Assembly (NCBI GenBank): GCA_964525815.1
Contig: CAZGJQ010000001.1
Location: forward strand, 1 to 63,537
Direction: 5' to 3'
From: UBA1049 sp964525815
GTDB taxonomy: Bacteria; Bacillota; Clostridia; Oscillospirales; CAG-382
Length of the DNA: 63,537 bases
In this document: positions 43,299 through 52,513 of the stretch, piece by piece
How the letters are laid out: the number at the start of each line of letters is the position of its first letter
How positions within the stretch are numbered: the stretch's first letter is position 1
Notes under the pieces: generated by a model
Seen by the model: only the letters and a program-made list of their open reading frames with translations
Database searches by the model: none
What the model was told of the DNA's origin: nothing
Translations under genes and position numbers: made by a program

Positions 43299-45254
43299 TT
43301 AGAGCACCTTCCTTACTGTCGAAGGACTGATAGAAGCAAAAATTTGGTCGAAGTTTGTCAGCACCGAGTCGCTTGCCATTCCGCTGTCACGGAACACGGC
43401 GTAGTAGGGCTGCTGCTTTGCAATAGTCGTAACAACATCGTCGGAGATGTTGTTGTCAAAGCAGGCATACAAAAAGCCGTCTGCAACATTGAACACCTTG
43501 CAGCCGTTGATAGTAGTTTCCTCAATCTTGGAGGAAAGGAGCACACCGAGGTCAAGCATAACCTGAAACAGCAAATCTTCGGGAGTTCTCTCCTCTTTGA
43601 TGTTGCTGGCGTAGTTGTCAAAGGTGGCCTGCGCAACCTCGTCGGGCTTGTAGAACACTTCCTTCATGTTGGATGTGTCGCATTTGAGCACACGGAAGCC
43701 TGTGTCAAGGTTCTGTGCCGTCAAGCCGTTTTCTTCTTTGATTTTTGCGCCTGCACGGCGGATGCGTTCTTTGCCGATTTCGCAGATGTTTTTGTAGCCG
43801 GCCTTGTAAGCCTCGCTTTTTTCGTCGGTTTCTTCGGGGATTTGCACCATGATGAATTTGCGTTTGCCCCCGTCCTCGGCGTTGAGCTGCATGACTGCGT
43901 GGGCGGTGGTGGCAGAGCCGGAAAAAAAGTCCAAAATTGTATCACTGCCAGAAGAAAGCATATTCATCATGTAAGTTATGACATCAACAGGTTTCACATT
44001 TTCAAATACTCTAACACCATTAAATAAATCTTGAACGCATTGTGTGCCTACATTATATATACTCATCATTTCTTTGGGGATTAAAGTAGAAGGAGCCCCC
44101 ATAGCTTCTCCCAAATATTTTTTGATGTAAATATTCCAATGAGCTTGTTCACCGTTTGCAGATACTAGAGGGCCCGTTGTGGTCTTTTTGAATGTGACCA
44201 TATTATCCTTTAACACTTCATCGAATTTCGGACGAATAAAGCGATATATATATCCGTCCTTTGGATATACAACTTCACCATCGGGACACTCTATACCATA
44301 TTTTTGATTAACATTGGTAGATTTATTCTTAAACACAAAGTCCTTATCACGATATAGTCCTCTATCGTCTTTTTGCGTGTACATTTTGATTGCATCAGAA
44401 GACAGCGGTGCATATATTGTGTTCAAATCATTTTTATTCTTAGTGTACACAAGAATATACTCATGTGTTTTACTTGCGAACTTTGGTCTAATTCCACCTG
44501 CCGTAGAACAGTTCCAGATAAAGCAGTTTACTAGATTATCTTCACCAAAAATGTCATTGCAACATTTTTTCATGTTTTCGATTTCATTATCATCAATGCT
44601 TATTACGAGAACACCCTGGTCGGAGAGTAAGTCTTTTGCCAGTCTAAGGCGAGGATAAATCATATTAAGCCAATCAGTATGAAAACGACCGTTGCTATCG
44701 AGGTTTTTTACAAGGCGGTTGCCCTCATCATCAAACTGCCCGCTGTGTTCCATGTATTCATCGGTGCTTTGGGCAAAGTTATCCTCATACACAAAATCGT
44801 TGCCCGTGTTATAGGGCGGGTCTATGTAAATCATCTTTATTTTGCCAAGGTAGGTTTCCTGTAAGAGCTTCAACACCTCAAGGTTATCACCCTCGATATA
44901 GAGGTTTTCAGTTGTTTCAAAGTCTACACTTCCGCTGCTGCAATAGGGCTTGCCGCTGCTGTCTGCTCCTGTAGGAAATTCTTCATCATCACGAACCGGG
45001 CGCAGGGTTTTGGCAATGGGAGTATTGGCAAGCAAAACAGACTTCTTCTTGTCCGGCCATGTAAATTGATAGCGCTCCTCCTTGCCCTCAACAACCTTGA
45101 CAGAGATTTCCTGCATCAGCACATCCTTGTCAATAGCACGGACAACCTCGCCGTTCTCGTCAATAGCCTCCGTGACAGCGTTGGGGAACATAGCCGCCAA
45201 CGCTCTGAAATTATCATCGGCTTTGTTCGCCGTTTGCATTTTAAGTTTATCCAT
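43299..45254 (-). CDS. Type III-like site-specific DNA methyltransferase (Mod)
   Basis: 651 residues. Beta-class order of motifs: motif IV YIDPPYNTGNDFVY near residue 147, a long target-recognition region, then motif I DFFSGSATTAHAVMQLNAED near 443. DPPY indicates adenine or N4-cytosine methylation. Type III Mod reads the site and methylates one strand, and is required by Res. The recognition sequence is unknown. The start lies inside the end of the TIR gene (eight-base overlap), and the stop abuts the AbiJ-like gene. Length is typical. Confidence 0.92.
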   Translation of the reverse strand: MDKLKMQTANKADDNFRALAAMFPNAVTEAIDENGEVVRAIDKDVLMQEISVKVVEGKEERYQFTWPDKKKSVLLANTPIAKTLRPVRDDEEFPTGADSSGKPYCSSGSVDFETTENLYIEGDNLEVLKLLQETYLGKIKMIYIDPPYNTGNDFVYEDNFAQSTDEYMEHSGQFDDEGNRLVKNLDSNGRFHTDWLNMIYPRLRLAKDLLSDQGVLVISIDDNEIENMKKCCNDIFGEDNLVNCFIWNCSTAGGIRPKFASKTHEYILVYTKNKNDLNTIYAPLSSDAIKMYTQKDDRGLYRDKDFVFKNKSTNVNQKYGIECPDGEVVYPKDGYIYRFIRPKFDEVLKDNMVTFKKTTTGPLVSANGEQAHWNIYIKKYLGEAMGAPSTLIPKEMMSIYNVGTQCVQDLFNGVRVFENVKPVDVITYMMNMLSSGSDTILDFFSGSATTAHAVMQLNAEDGGKRKFIMVQIPEETDEKSEAYKAGYKNICEIGKERIRRAGAKIKEENGLTAQNLDTGFRVLKCDTSNMKEVFYKPDEVAQATFDNYASNIKEERTPEDLLFQVMLDLGVLLSSKIEETTINGCKVFNVADGFLYACFDNNISDDVVTTIAKQQPYYAVFRDSGMASDSVLTNFDQIFASISPSTVRKVL

Positions 45255-46128
45255 TATCCTGTTCCTCCGTTTCCTTTACTGGAAATATCGTCTTTAATTC
45301 AAGGGCAATTTCTTCGGCAGTCATAGCCGCCGTTGTCATAGCCTTTCTATCGGCAATCATCGGGCTATATTCCACCACTTGTTTTTTCGTTAGGTCATGC
45401 CAAATGGGAAGGATTGTTTTCCCGTTCACCGTTTCTAACTGAAACAGAGCGTTTAGCTCAGTCTTTGTCCAATATTTATGTTCCGCTATATAATTAGGTG
45501 ATAAAACCACAATACCATATCGAGATTTTCTCAATCCGTTGTCTATTCGTTCTCTCATTGAATCTCCCCATTGCAGGCGTTGAGTATCATACCAAACCTT
45601 GAAGCCAATTTTCTCCATTTCAGCAACAAACTCATCAACAAAAGACTCTTTATCTTCAAAAGCGTGAGATACAAAAACATCATATTCTTCGCTTGTGTCA
45701 CTAATGGTATCAGTCAGAATAGTCGGAGCTAAGCTTGTTGTAACTCGCTGCCGCAATTCAGCAATTCGGGCTTCATAAGCAGACTGAACTTGCTTGCTCG
45801 CCTTGTCTTGCTTTTTCTGGTCAGCCTGCTGTGCCTTTTGCAACTTCAAATACGCATCATTACGCTTATTCCTTTTGTCGGAGATTTTCTTGCCCAAGTC
45901 TGCACTTTCGCCAGACCTTTTTGCATAGTCACCCTGCCACCCCGAAATCTGTTTCAATTTGCTCGATGCCGTAGTAGCAGATGTGCTTTTTGTTATGCTT
46001 TTTTGAGTGCTATTGATTTTCCCTTGAAGATTAGCACAGTCTTTATCTTTAGCCGCCTTTTTCTTTTCAAGGTCAGCTATTTCTTTATCAAGCGTATTAA
46101 CTTGTCTTTGATATTGGTCAATTGACAT
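45247..46128 (-). CDS. Coiled-coil TIR domain protein
   Basis: 293 residues. The first ~135 form a Lys/Gln/Asp-rich coiled coil (VNTLDKEIADLEKKKAAKDK, DQKKQDKASKQVQSAYEARI). A TIR domain follows: EYDVFVSHAFEDKESFVDEF near 147, FKVWYDTQRLQWGDSMRERI, YGIVVLSPNYI and WTKTELNALF, whose Glu is in the position of the catalytic residue of NAD-cleaving TIRs. Bacterial TIR proteins act as NADase effectors or make cyclic ADP-ribose signals; the coiled coil probably drives oligomerisation. TGATG overlap with DUF4391 and overlap with mod tie it tightly to the R-M core. Catalytic activity is inferred. Confidence 0.88.
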   Translation of the reverse strand: MSIDQYQRQVNTLDKEIADLEKKKAAKDKDCANLQGKINSTQKSITKSTSATTASSKLKQISGWQGDYAKRSGESADLGKKISDKRNKRNDAYLKLQKAQQADQKKQDKASKQVQSAYEARIAELRQRVTTSLAPTILTDTISDTSEEYDVFVSHAFEDKESFVDEFVAEMEKIGFKVWYDTQRLQWGDSMRERIDNGLRKSRYGIVVLSPNYIAEHKYWTKTELNALFQLETVNGKTILPIWHDLTKKQVVEYSPMIADRKAMTTAAMTAEEIALELKTIFPVKETEEQDNG

Positions 46129-46733
46129 CAGACCACCTCTAAATCTTTCTTCAACTTATTTATCTGCTGCACCATCTCAAACTTTTTGTTCGGCTGTTTT
46201 TCTGTGCGGGCTTGTTTTTCAAGGCGGTCAATCTCTTTTTGTAGTCGCTGCCGTTTATCATCAGCCGCAATCTGTTCATCAAGGGTGTTTTCGCCCTCTA
46301 TCTCTACTCCGCCCACCTGCACGACTATATTTTCCCATACGGCATCGAGGGTTAAGCCCTTTAGCGGCAATTCGAAGGAGTTTTTCGGCTTCCATGGGGT
46401 CTGCATCAACCTTGTGTGATAAATGGCAAGTTTATGTTCATTGCCGCATTCTAAAACAAACAACATATTCTGCTCTATTAGCTTTGACAATGTGGCGATT
46501 GTGCTCTCAGCAAAGTCTTTCTTTTTAAGCATCGCCTGCACCACAAAAAAGGTTTTAACCTGCTGCCCCTCAGGGATCAGTATCTTAGCGGGCGACACTT
46601 CGTTTACAATGATGATTTTTGAAATATCGGCATCAATCTTTTCTTTTGCTGCCGTGTTCATCTGGAATTTTGAATATATCGCTTTCTTGGGGAGCTGCTT
46701 GTGCAGCTCCGTTACCTTTGGAAGTCCTAACAT
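46128..46733 (-). CDS. DUF4391 domain protein
   Basis: 201 residues. Matches DUF4391 (LPKVTELHKQLPKKAIYSKF, KIIIVNEVSPAKILIPEGQQ, FVLECGNEHKLAIYHTRL). A charged helical C-terminus follows. The family is found next to helicase, Mod and Res genes in type III-like defence loci; its role is unknown, perhaps linking the helicase to Mod. Four bases separate it from the helicase stop. Confidence 0.82.
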   Translation of the reverse strand: MLGLPKVTELHKQLPKKAIYSKFQMNTAAKEKIDADISKIIIVNEVSPAKILIPEGQQVKTFFVVQAMLKKKDFAESTIATLSKLIEQNMLFVLECGNEHKLAIYHTRLMQTPWKPKNSFELPLKGLTLDAVWENIVVQVGGVEIEGENTLDEQIAADDKRQRLQKEIDRLEKQARTEKQPNKKFEMVQQINKLKKDLEVV

Positions 46734-46737
46734 GCGC

Positions 46738-49700
46738 TCACCTCACCACTAAAAAGCATATCAGCTCAAAATCGTCTAAGCCTTTTATCTCGCCGGATAA
46801 AAAGCTAACCTGACCGCCGCCTAAAAAACTGTCAATGTCGTTTTCTTCCTTAACATCAATAATGGAATTGATAGCCTCGGAGAGAAGCTCGGAAATCTCA
46901 CTCATGTCACGGCCGTCTTCGGTTTCATCATTAAAACGGTGATACAGCTCCTCAATAGGCTTGTCCTGCCCACGGCATACAAAACGCATGATGTCAAGCA
47001 TTTTCTTGGGCTGGAGATAGTCGCAAACGACTTCGCCCTCATCGCTTACATAGACCATGTAGAACGGATGAAGTCTATTTTTGTTGTCAATGTTGATGCT
47101 CTGGGCACGGTTTTTCAAAACATAAATAACCCCCGGAGGGCAATCAGCAGAGGCAGGAGCAACGGCGTGAAGTCCCATAGGGGTGCGCTCCAGTTCGGGA
47201 TGCCGCTTGATATAATCGAGCAAATCCAGACGAAACTCGTTAAGTCCCAAGTCCATAATGGATATACCGGTTGACATTTCCTCAATATCAACCACTTCTT
47301 CTTGCAACCGTTGGAGCTGTGCTTTGCGGTATTCGAGGTCGTTCTTTTCTTCGTTGGAGAGGATATTATCGTCGCCGGTGGCGGTCATATCCACAATCTT
47401 CATTCGGGTCTCAACCTTGGATTTCAGATTGATATATTCGTCAAGAGTAATATCGGGCCAGAAGTTCACAAGCTGAATCACCTTATTTTTGCTGCCAATA
47501 CGGTCAACACGACCAAAACGCTGAATAATCCGGACAGGGTTCCAATGTATGTCGTAGTTGATAACATAGTCGCAATCCTGCAAGTTCTGACCTTCGGAGA
47601 TACAGTCGGTTGCGATCAAAATATCAATAGCGGTCTTGTCACCAGGCATCAATAGCTCTTTGTCCTTTGAAACAGGAGAAAAGCAGGTCAGAACCGTGTT
47701 CATGTCTGCCTTTTTAAGCTTAGCCGTTGTACGCCCCTCAACAGAGCCGGTGATAACAGCGGTGTGTAGGCCGAACTTTTTCTGCATATAAGGAGCGACA
47801 TTATCATAGAGGTACATTGCCGTGTCGGCGAAGGCAGTAAAGATAATAACCTTTTTATTGTCCTCATTGCTAGAGTGTTCAATCTTATTTCTGAGATCAG
47901 CCAAAAGCACCTGCAGCTTGTTGTCGTGCTCTGGTGTAATATCGTCAACCATGATGGTGAGCAGCTCCAAAATATCTTGGTCTTTTGCCAGCTCTGCTCG
48001 CCAAGAAATTCTATCCATATCGGCAAGGTCGATCTGGACCTTTTTGCCGATAGATACAAACTCATCACCATTTTGGTCATCAAGGTCGTATTCATCAGCA
48101 TTGGAGATGTCAGTAAGGTCGATTTTGGCACCGGTGGTGCATTCATAACTATCAATTGTTTTTATGGTCTCATCAATTATCCCCTTAATTCTGCGAAGCG
48201 TAAGGTTAAAGGAGAAGACAGAGCTTTCCATACGCTTCATAAGGTTTATTGCCATGAGGCGGCGAATACCAAGCTCACGGTTGGATTGAGTAAACCCTAC
48301 ATTTACTTTATTATCTCCGTACATCTCTGCGTACTTTTCCATACGGCTCGGCAGTATGTAGTGAGATGGACGGTAAATATCCAGATTGAGCTTTGCAAGC
48401 TGCTCAAATATTTCATTGTAGCTAATTGCATCCTTCAGGTCGGTCAGATGAGGTCTGTGAGACTTGGGAGGCAATCTTTCGGGGAACTTACCTATAGCGG
48501 TGGTGTCGTAGTATTTTTCAATATGTTTTCTGGAACGAGCGATTGTTACGCTGTCAAGCACTTCAAAAAAGTCAAAGTCCAACATCCTGAGCAAATTATC
48601 GGTAGTGCGGTCGCAAGGGTCCCACTTGCTCCATGTGTTGAACGCTTTTTGTGCGTTTCTGAAAATCTCATCAATAGTGTGAGAGGTTTTTAGCTTGTTA
48701 TCCAGCTGCTTAGAGTCACCCTCATAGGCGAGCTGAAGCTGATTCTTCAAATCGTTGAAACGGGTATTGACGGGCGTTGCAGACATCATAAGCACCTTTG
48801 TCTTTACGCCTTTACGAATAACCTGCTTCAAAAGTGTAGTGTAGCGATTATCTTTTTCGTCATCTTCCTTGTCCAGCTTACCGCCGTTTCGGAAGTTGTG
48901 GGATTCATCGATAACAACGAGGTCATAGGTATCCCAGCGCAGACGAGACAAATCCGTGCCGTTAGATGTGCCGTTAGTACGCCCAAGGTCGGTATGATAG
49001 AGAACCTTGTAGTTCAAGCGGTCTTCTGCGAGAGGGTTGTTGATATAGTTGTCACGATATGTATTCCAGTTGTTTGAGAGCTTCTTTGGGCAAAGAACAA
49101 GAACACTCTTGTTTCTGGTTTCGTAATACTTAATTACCGCCAAAGCAGTAAATGTCTTACCAAGACCAACAGAGTCGGCAAGAATACAACCGTTGTATTT
49201 TTCAAGTTTATTGATAATTGCAAGAGCAGCATCTCGCTGGAAGTTAAACAGCATACCCCAAACCTTGCTGTCCTTAAAGCCGGTGGCTTCATTAGGCAGC
49301 GTATCTTCGGATACATCATCCAGAAACTCATTGAAAATATTAAACAGCGTAATGAAGTAAATAAACTCTGGCGAGTTCTCATTATAAACCGCCGTGATAT
49401 TCTCAACCACTTGGTCAGTTACATCCTGGAAATTCTTCTTGTCGTTCCAAAGCTGTTCAAAGAGGTCTATGTAGCTTTTGCTCATCGGGAACGATAATCT
49501 CTGCGTGAAGTTATAGGCATAATTGCCACGCTCACAACCAAGGTCAACGGTGGTGAACTCGTTGAACGGCATATATGTGTATTGGTCCTTCTCATTCATA
49601 ACATTGAGGAATCCGGGCACTACCTGGCTGGTCGTATTGGATTTGAATGTTGCCTTTTGTTTAATCCATTCCGCACACTCTTTTGCAATAGCTCGTTGTG

Positions 49701-50004
49701 TCAGCTCGTTGCGGAGACGAATTTCAAACTCTGTACCATAGAGGTTTTGCTCACGGGTCATACGAGGAATGTAAAACTCACGCTTGGATTTCTCAGCCTT
49801 GTCCATCGTGAAAGTAGGAGAGGTAAAAATGAACTGTAAATCCTCAATACCGGAAAGGTTCTTCTTCAATTCCTCATAAGCATAGATAGAAAAGCAGACC
49901 GCTGCGATTCTCAGCTTGCTTTTCTTTGTAATTGTCTCTGATAAATCATCACGAACCCGTGTATTGATATTATCTATCATCTTTGGCATCGATATTGCTT
50001 CCAT
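46738..50004 (-). CDS. PLD-like/SNF2-type helicase of the defence island
   Basis: 1088 residues, GGAGGTTGAAAAC before ATG. The N-terminal ~150 residues look like an inactive phospholipase D-like fold (KLRIAAVCFSIYAYEELKKN) without clear HKD catalytic motifs. A superfamily 2/SNF2 core follows: Walker A ADSVGLGKT near 275, motif II VIDESHNFRN near 366, motif III MMSATPVN, and motif VI RIIQRFGRVDRIGSKN near 830. The C-terminus is helical. Such helicases accompany DUF4391, Mod and Res and may detect or unwind invading DNA. First large gene after the regulator. Confidence 0.85.
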   Translation of the reverse strand: MEAISMPKMIDNINTRVRDDLSETITKKSKLRIAAVCFSIYAYEELKKNLSGIEDLQFIFTSPTFTMDKAEKSKREFYIPRMTREQNLYGTEFEIRLRNELTQRAIAKECAEWIKQKATFKSNTTSQVVPGFLNVMNEKDQYTYMPFNEFTTVDLGCERGNYAYNFTQRLSFPMSKSYIDLFEQLWNDKKNFQDVTDQVVENITAVYNENSPEFIYFITLFNIFNEFLDDVSEDTLPNEATGFKDSKVWGMLFNFQRDAALAIINKLEKYNGCILADSVGLGKTFTALAVIKYYETRNKSVLVLCPKKLSNNWNTYRDNYINNPLAEDRLNYKVLYHTDLGRTNGTSNGTDLSRLRWDTYDLVVIDESHNFRNGGKLDKEDDEKDNRYTTLLKQVIRKGVKTKVLMMSATPVNTRFNDLKNQLQLAYEGDSKQLDNKLKTSHTIDEIFRNAQKAFNTWSKWDPCDRTTDNLLRMLDFDFFEVLDSVTIARSRKHIEKYYDTTAIGKFPERLPPKSHRPHLTDLKDAISYNEIFEQLAKLNLDIYRPSHYILPSRMEKYAEMYGDNKVNVGFTQSNRELGIRRLMAINLMKRMESSVFSFNLTLRRIKGIIDETIKTIDSYECTTGAKIDLTDISNADEYDLDDQNGDEFVSIGKKVQIDLADMDRISWRAELAKDQDILELLTIMVDDITPEHDNKLQVLLADLRNKIEHSSNEDNKKVIIFTAFADTAMYLYDNVAPYMQKKFGLHTAVITGSVEGRTTAKLKKADMNTVLTCFSPVSKDKELLMPGDKTAIDILIATDCISEGQNLQDCDYVINYDIHWNPVRIIQRFGRVDRIGSKNKVIQLVNFWPDITLDEYINLKSKVETRMKIVDMTATGDDNILSNEEKNDLEYRKAQLQRLQEEVVDIEEMSTGISIMDLGLNEFRLDLLDYIKRHPELERTPMGLHAVAPASADCPPGVIYVLKNRAQSINIDNKNRLHPFYMVYVSDEGEVVCDYLQPKKMLDIMRFVCRGQDKPIEELYHRFNDETEDGRDMSEISELLSEAINSIIDVKEENDIDSFLGGGQVSFLSGEIKGLDDFELICFLVVR

Positions 50005-50086
50005 GTTTTCAACCTCCGCCCGGCATCGTAGTTTTTCTGTGGTGCCAGAACCATTTTATAAAATTAGCTGTACGATAAAACGGACA

Positions 50087-50299
50087 TTACGCTTTGTCCG
50101 TGCGTACAGCTTCACAAATATCCCCTATGTCACAATCCAAATACTCACAAATACGCAACAGAATAGAAAGGGCTACTTCTTCTCCCTTGTTGAGTTTACT
50201 CATAGTACCTGTCGCAAGCTGCAAGTCTTTGCGTAGCTTGGGTTTAGAAATCTCTTTTTCAATAAGCAGTACCCAAAGTTTCTTATAACTAATTTTCAT
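50087..50299 (-). CDS. Small XRE/Cro-type regulator of the defence island
   Basis: 70 residues, almost only a Cro/C1-type HTH (KPKLRKDLQLATGTMSKLNK, ILLRICEYLDCDIGDICEAV), similar to the YozG-like small regulators. It is the first gene of the defence operon, behind its only clear promoter, so autoregulation of the whole island is likely. It has no ligand-binding domain; the trigger, if any, is unknown. Confidence 0.85.
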   Translation of the reverse strand: MKISYKKLWVLLIEKEISKPKLRKDLQLATGTMSKLNKGEEVALSILLRICEYLDCDIGDICEAVRTDKA

Positions 50300-50360
50300 A
50301 AATTTTACCTCTTCACCTTATGATAGTCTAAAAAGGTTAGCGTTAAAGTACACGAACTGT

Positions 50361-50389
50361 ATTATAACACAAACCAACACAGATTGCAA
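50361..50389 (-). promoter_or_regulatory. Promoter of the defence operon
   Basis: On the - strand, -35 TTGCAA (50384-50389), 17-bp spacer, -10 TATAAT (50361-50366), 60 bases before the XRE start. TGTGTT is repeated twice in the spacer and could be an XRE half-site. No other good promoter was seen down to 33750. Confidence 0.65.
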
Positions 50390-50488
50390 TAAAATGCTCT
50401 GTAAATTAAAGAAAACATTGCAACTTCTTGAAGCGTTTATTTGCATGAATAGAAATTGGATAAGACGAACTTATTTATGTAAAAAATT

Positions 50489-50522
50489 AGCACAAGCCAT
50501 GTGTCAATGCGTGGCTTGTGCT
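50489..50522 (-). terminator. Terminator after the yolD-like gene
   Basis: Eleven-bp stem AGCACAAGCCA / TGGCTTGTGCT with a 12-base loop. On the - strand it is followed by AATTTTTT, a good terminator for the polymerase operon, separating it from the defence island promoter. Confidence 0.8.
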
Positions 50523-50945
50523 TTATTCAAGAAATTGAAAAATATCGCTCTCAAGATTTATCACATCATCCATGGGTATCTTTGTTCCGTTTGTCGTTGT
50601 GATCATCCGTTCGTATTCGTCAACCTTTTTGATTTTATCTGTAGTGGTTAGGTAAGCACCGCCGGATTTTGTTTCGTCCGGTTTGAAATATGTAATAGCA
50701 ATATCGGGCTGCTCGTCCAGCCTTTCAAAGAGAATCTGAAATTTCATATTCAAGTTACTGAGAGCTTCTTCATCCAGTTCTATCTTTTCATCCGTAAGCC
50801 GACCGGTCTCCTTGATGGCGGCATCATACCCTGTAAGGGCGGCAAAAGGAGAGAATTGTGCAGCCCGGTCTTTCAAGGACATCTGCGGCCTCGTCTTTGA
50901 TATAGGATGCGGCAGATTGATAATGTCATCATAATCACCAGTCAT
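50523..50945 (-). CDS. YolD-like protein
   Basis: 140 residues. The conserved YolD features are present: RAAQFSPFAALTGYDAAIKE near the N-terminus and the YERMITTTNGTKIPMDDVIN block near the C-terminus. YolD-like proteins are paired with Y-family polymerases in Firmicutes and mobile elements. ATGA overlap with the polymerase. Confidence 0.87.
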   Translation of the reverse strand: MTGDYDDIINLPHPISKTRPQMSLKDRAAQFSPFAALTGYDAAIKETGRLTDEKIELDEEALSNLNMKFQILFERLDEQPDIAITYFKPDETKSGGAYLTTTDKIKKVDEYERMITTTNGTKIPMDDVINLESDIFQFLE

Positions 50946-52450
50946 GCCTTGTGTCCTCCAATCTGTGCATTCCGGTCTTTGGCGGTCGCACCTTCTTCAA
51001 GGTTCATACCCTTTAGGATGGCGTTTTTGCCGTACCGCTTCTTGATGGTCAACATGGCTTGTTGCATTTTCTTTTCTCGTTCAAGCTCTGCTTGTTCTCG
51101 CGCCTGTTTTACTTGAAGTGCCTCGTAGTCTGTGAATAAGTCGAGCTGTTCAAAGCCGACATTTTTCTGTGGTGCGGTGGATTCCTCTATCACACGACCT
51201 GCGGTGATATTCAATCTTCTTACAAGAAGGTTTTTATCTACAATACGGTCATACAGTTCCGAAACGGCAGATAATATTTTCTTGGTGGAAGATGTATAGC
51301 CGTCAAGATTTATCGTGCCATGAGCGTGTTTGGGGATTTGGCGACCATAGTGGTCTTTTGTGATTTCGCCGTGGTACTTGCTCTTGATTACAGGGTCTGT
51401 CAAATTCTCAATATCATATCCAACCGTAATAACAATTTGGTCTGTGACAAGTCCTTTGCTTACCAAGTCTAAAACAAGCAGATCTGCCATTTCACGAAGA
51501 ACGAGTTTTGCCTTATTTGTCTTGTACGGATAATGCAAGACCTGTCCCGAACCCAGACTGTTGGTAGACGGTTTATAGGCTTTTATCGCTTCAATCGTGC
51601 AAGGTTCCCAACCCCATGCATGGTCAATTAGCAGTTCCGCATTTTTCCCAAAGAGCTTGTATAGCTTGTCCTCGTCATTTACGGAGCAGCGAGCAATATC
51701 GCCCATCGTGAACATTCCATTTTCTTCGAGCTTCTTAGCATACCCTCTGCCAACTCGCCAAAAGTCGGTCAAAGGTTGGTGCTTCCATAGCGTTTTTCTA
51801 AAGGTCATTTCGTCAAGCTCTGCAACACGGACACCGTTTTCGTCGGCGGGGATATGCTTTGCAACAATGTCCATAGCGACCTTACAGAGGAACAGATTTG
51901 TTCCAATTCCTGCGGTCGCTGTAATTCCGGTTGTCTCCACTACATCCAAAATAATCTTCATGGCAAGGTCGTGCGGAGACAGCTTATATGTATTCAAGTA
52001 GTCGGTGACATCCATAAACACTTCGTCGATGGAATACACCACAATGTCCTCCGGTGCGACATATTTCATATAGACACTATAGATGCGGGTGCTATATTCC
52101 ATGTAGTGCGCCATTCTCGGAGGGGCAATTATAAAGTCTATTGCAAGTTCTGGATTTGCTTGTAGTTCTGAATATAAGTGGGACGAACCATCTTGTCTTC
52201 GCCCAGGAGCATCGTGCCGTCGCCCTATATTGGCTTCCTTAATTCTTTGTTTAACCTCAAACAATCGTCCTCGTCCAGAGATTCCATAGGACTTGAGTGA
52301 GGGTGTAACCGCCAGGCAGATAGTCTTGTCCGTGCGGCTTTCGTCTGCAACGACAAGGTTGGTGTCCATTGGGTCAAGACCTCGTTCTCTGCACTCAACC
52401 GAAGCATAGAACGATTTGAGGTCAATGGCGATATAGGTTCTTTGTTTCAT
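50942..52450 (-). CDS. Y-family DNA polymerase (UmuC/DinB-like)
   Basis: 502 residues from the Met giving MKQRTYIAIDLK; an AGAGGAG site precedes it, lying inside a longer open frame. The catalytic palm has IDLKSFYASVECRERG and YSIDEVFMDVTDY with the metal-binding acidic residues. Later come a helix-hairpin-helix region (TMGDIARCS), little-finger domain and a Lys-rich coiled tail. Translesion polymerases on ICEs help replication past damage and raise mutation. It is an operon with yolD. Confidence 0.92.
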   Translation of the reverse strand: MKQRTYIAIDLKSFYASVECRERGLDPMDTNLVVADESRTDKTICLAVTPSLKSYGISGRGRLFEVKQRIKEANIGRRHDAPGRRQDGSSHLYSELQANPELAIDFIIAPPRMAHYMEYSTRIYSVYMKYVAPEDIVVYSIDEVFMDVTDYLNTYKLSPHDLAMKIILDVVETTGITATAGIGTNLFLCKVAMDIVAKHIPADENGVRVAELDEMTFRKTLWKHQPLTDFWRVGRGYAKKLEENGMFTMGDIARCSVNDEDKLYKLFGKNAELLIDHAWGWEPCTIEAIKAYKPSTNSLGSGQVLHYPYKTNKAKLVLREMADLLVLDLVSKGLVTDQIVITVGYDIENLTDPVIKSKYHGEITKDHYGRQIPKHAHGTINLDGYTSSTKKILSAVSELYDRIVDKNLLVRRLNITAGRVIEESTAPQKNVGFEQLDLFTDYEALQVKQAREQAELEREKKMQQAMLTIKKRYGKNAILKGMNLEEGATAKDRNAQIGGHKA

Positions 52451-52513
52451 GCCTCGGTCACTCCTCTCGAATAACATCAGCTATGCAAGCTGAAACTAAC
52501 TATACACAATTGG

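Noticed and set aside
45247..46128. Thoeris system
   Set aside because: TIR is present, but no SIR2/SLOG or other ThsA partner is nearby.
38902..50004. BREX or DISARM
   Set aside because: No PglZ, BrxL or BrxA/B for BREX and no DrmB (DUF1998) for DISARM; the helicase, Mod and Res are of type III-like kind.
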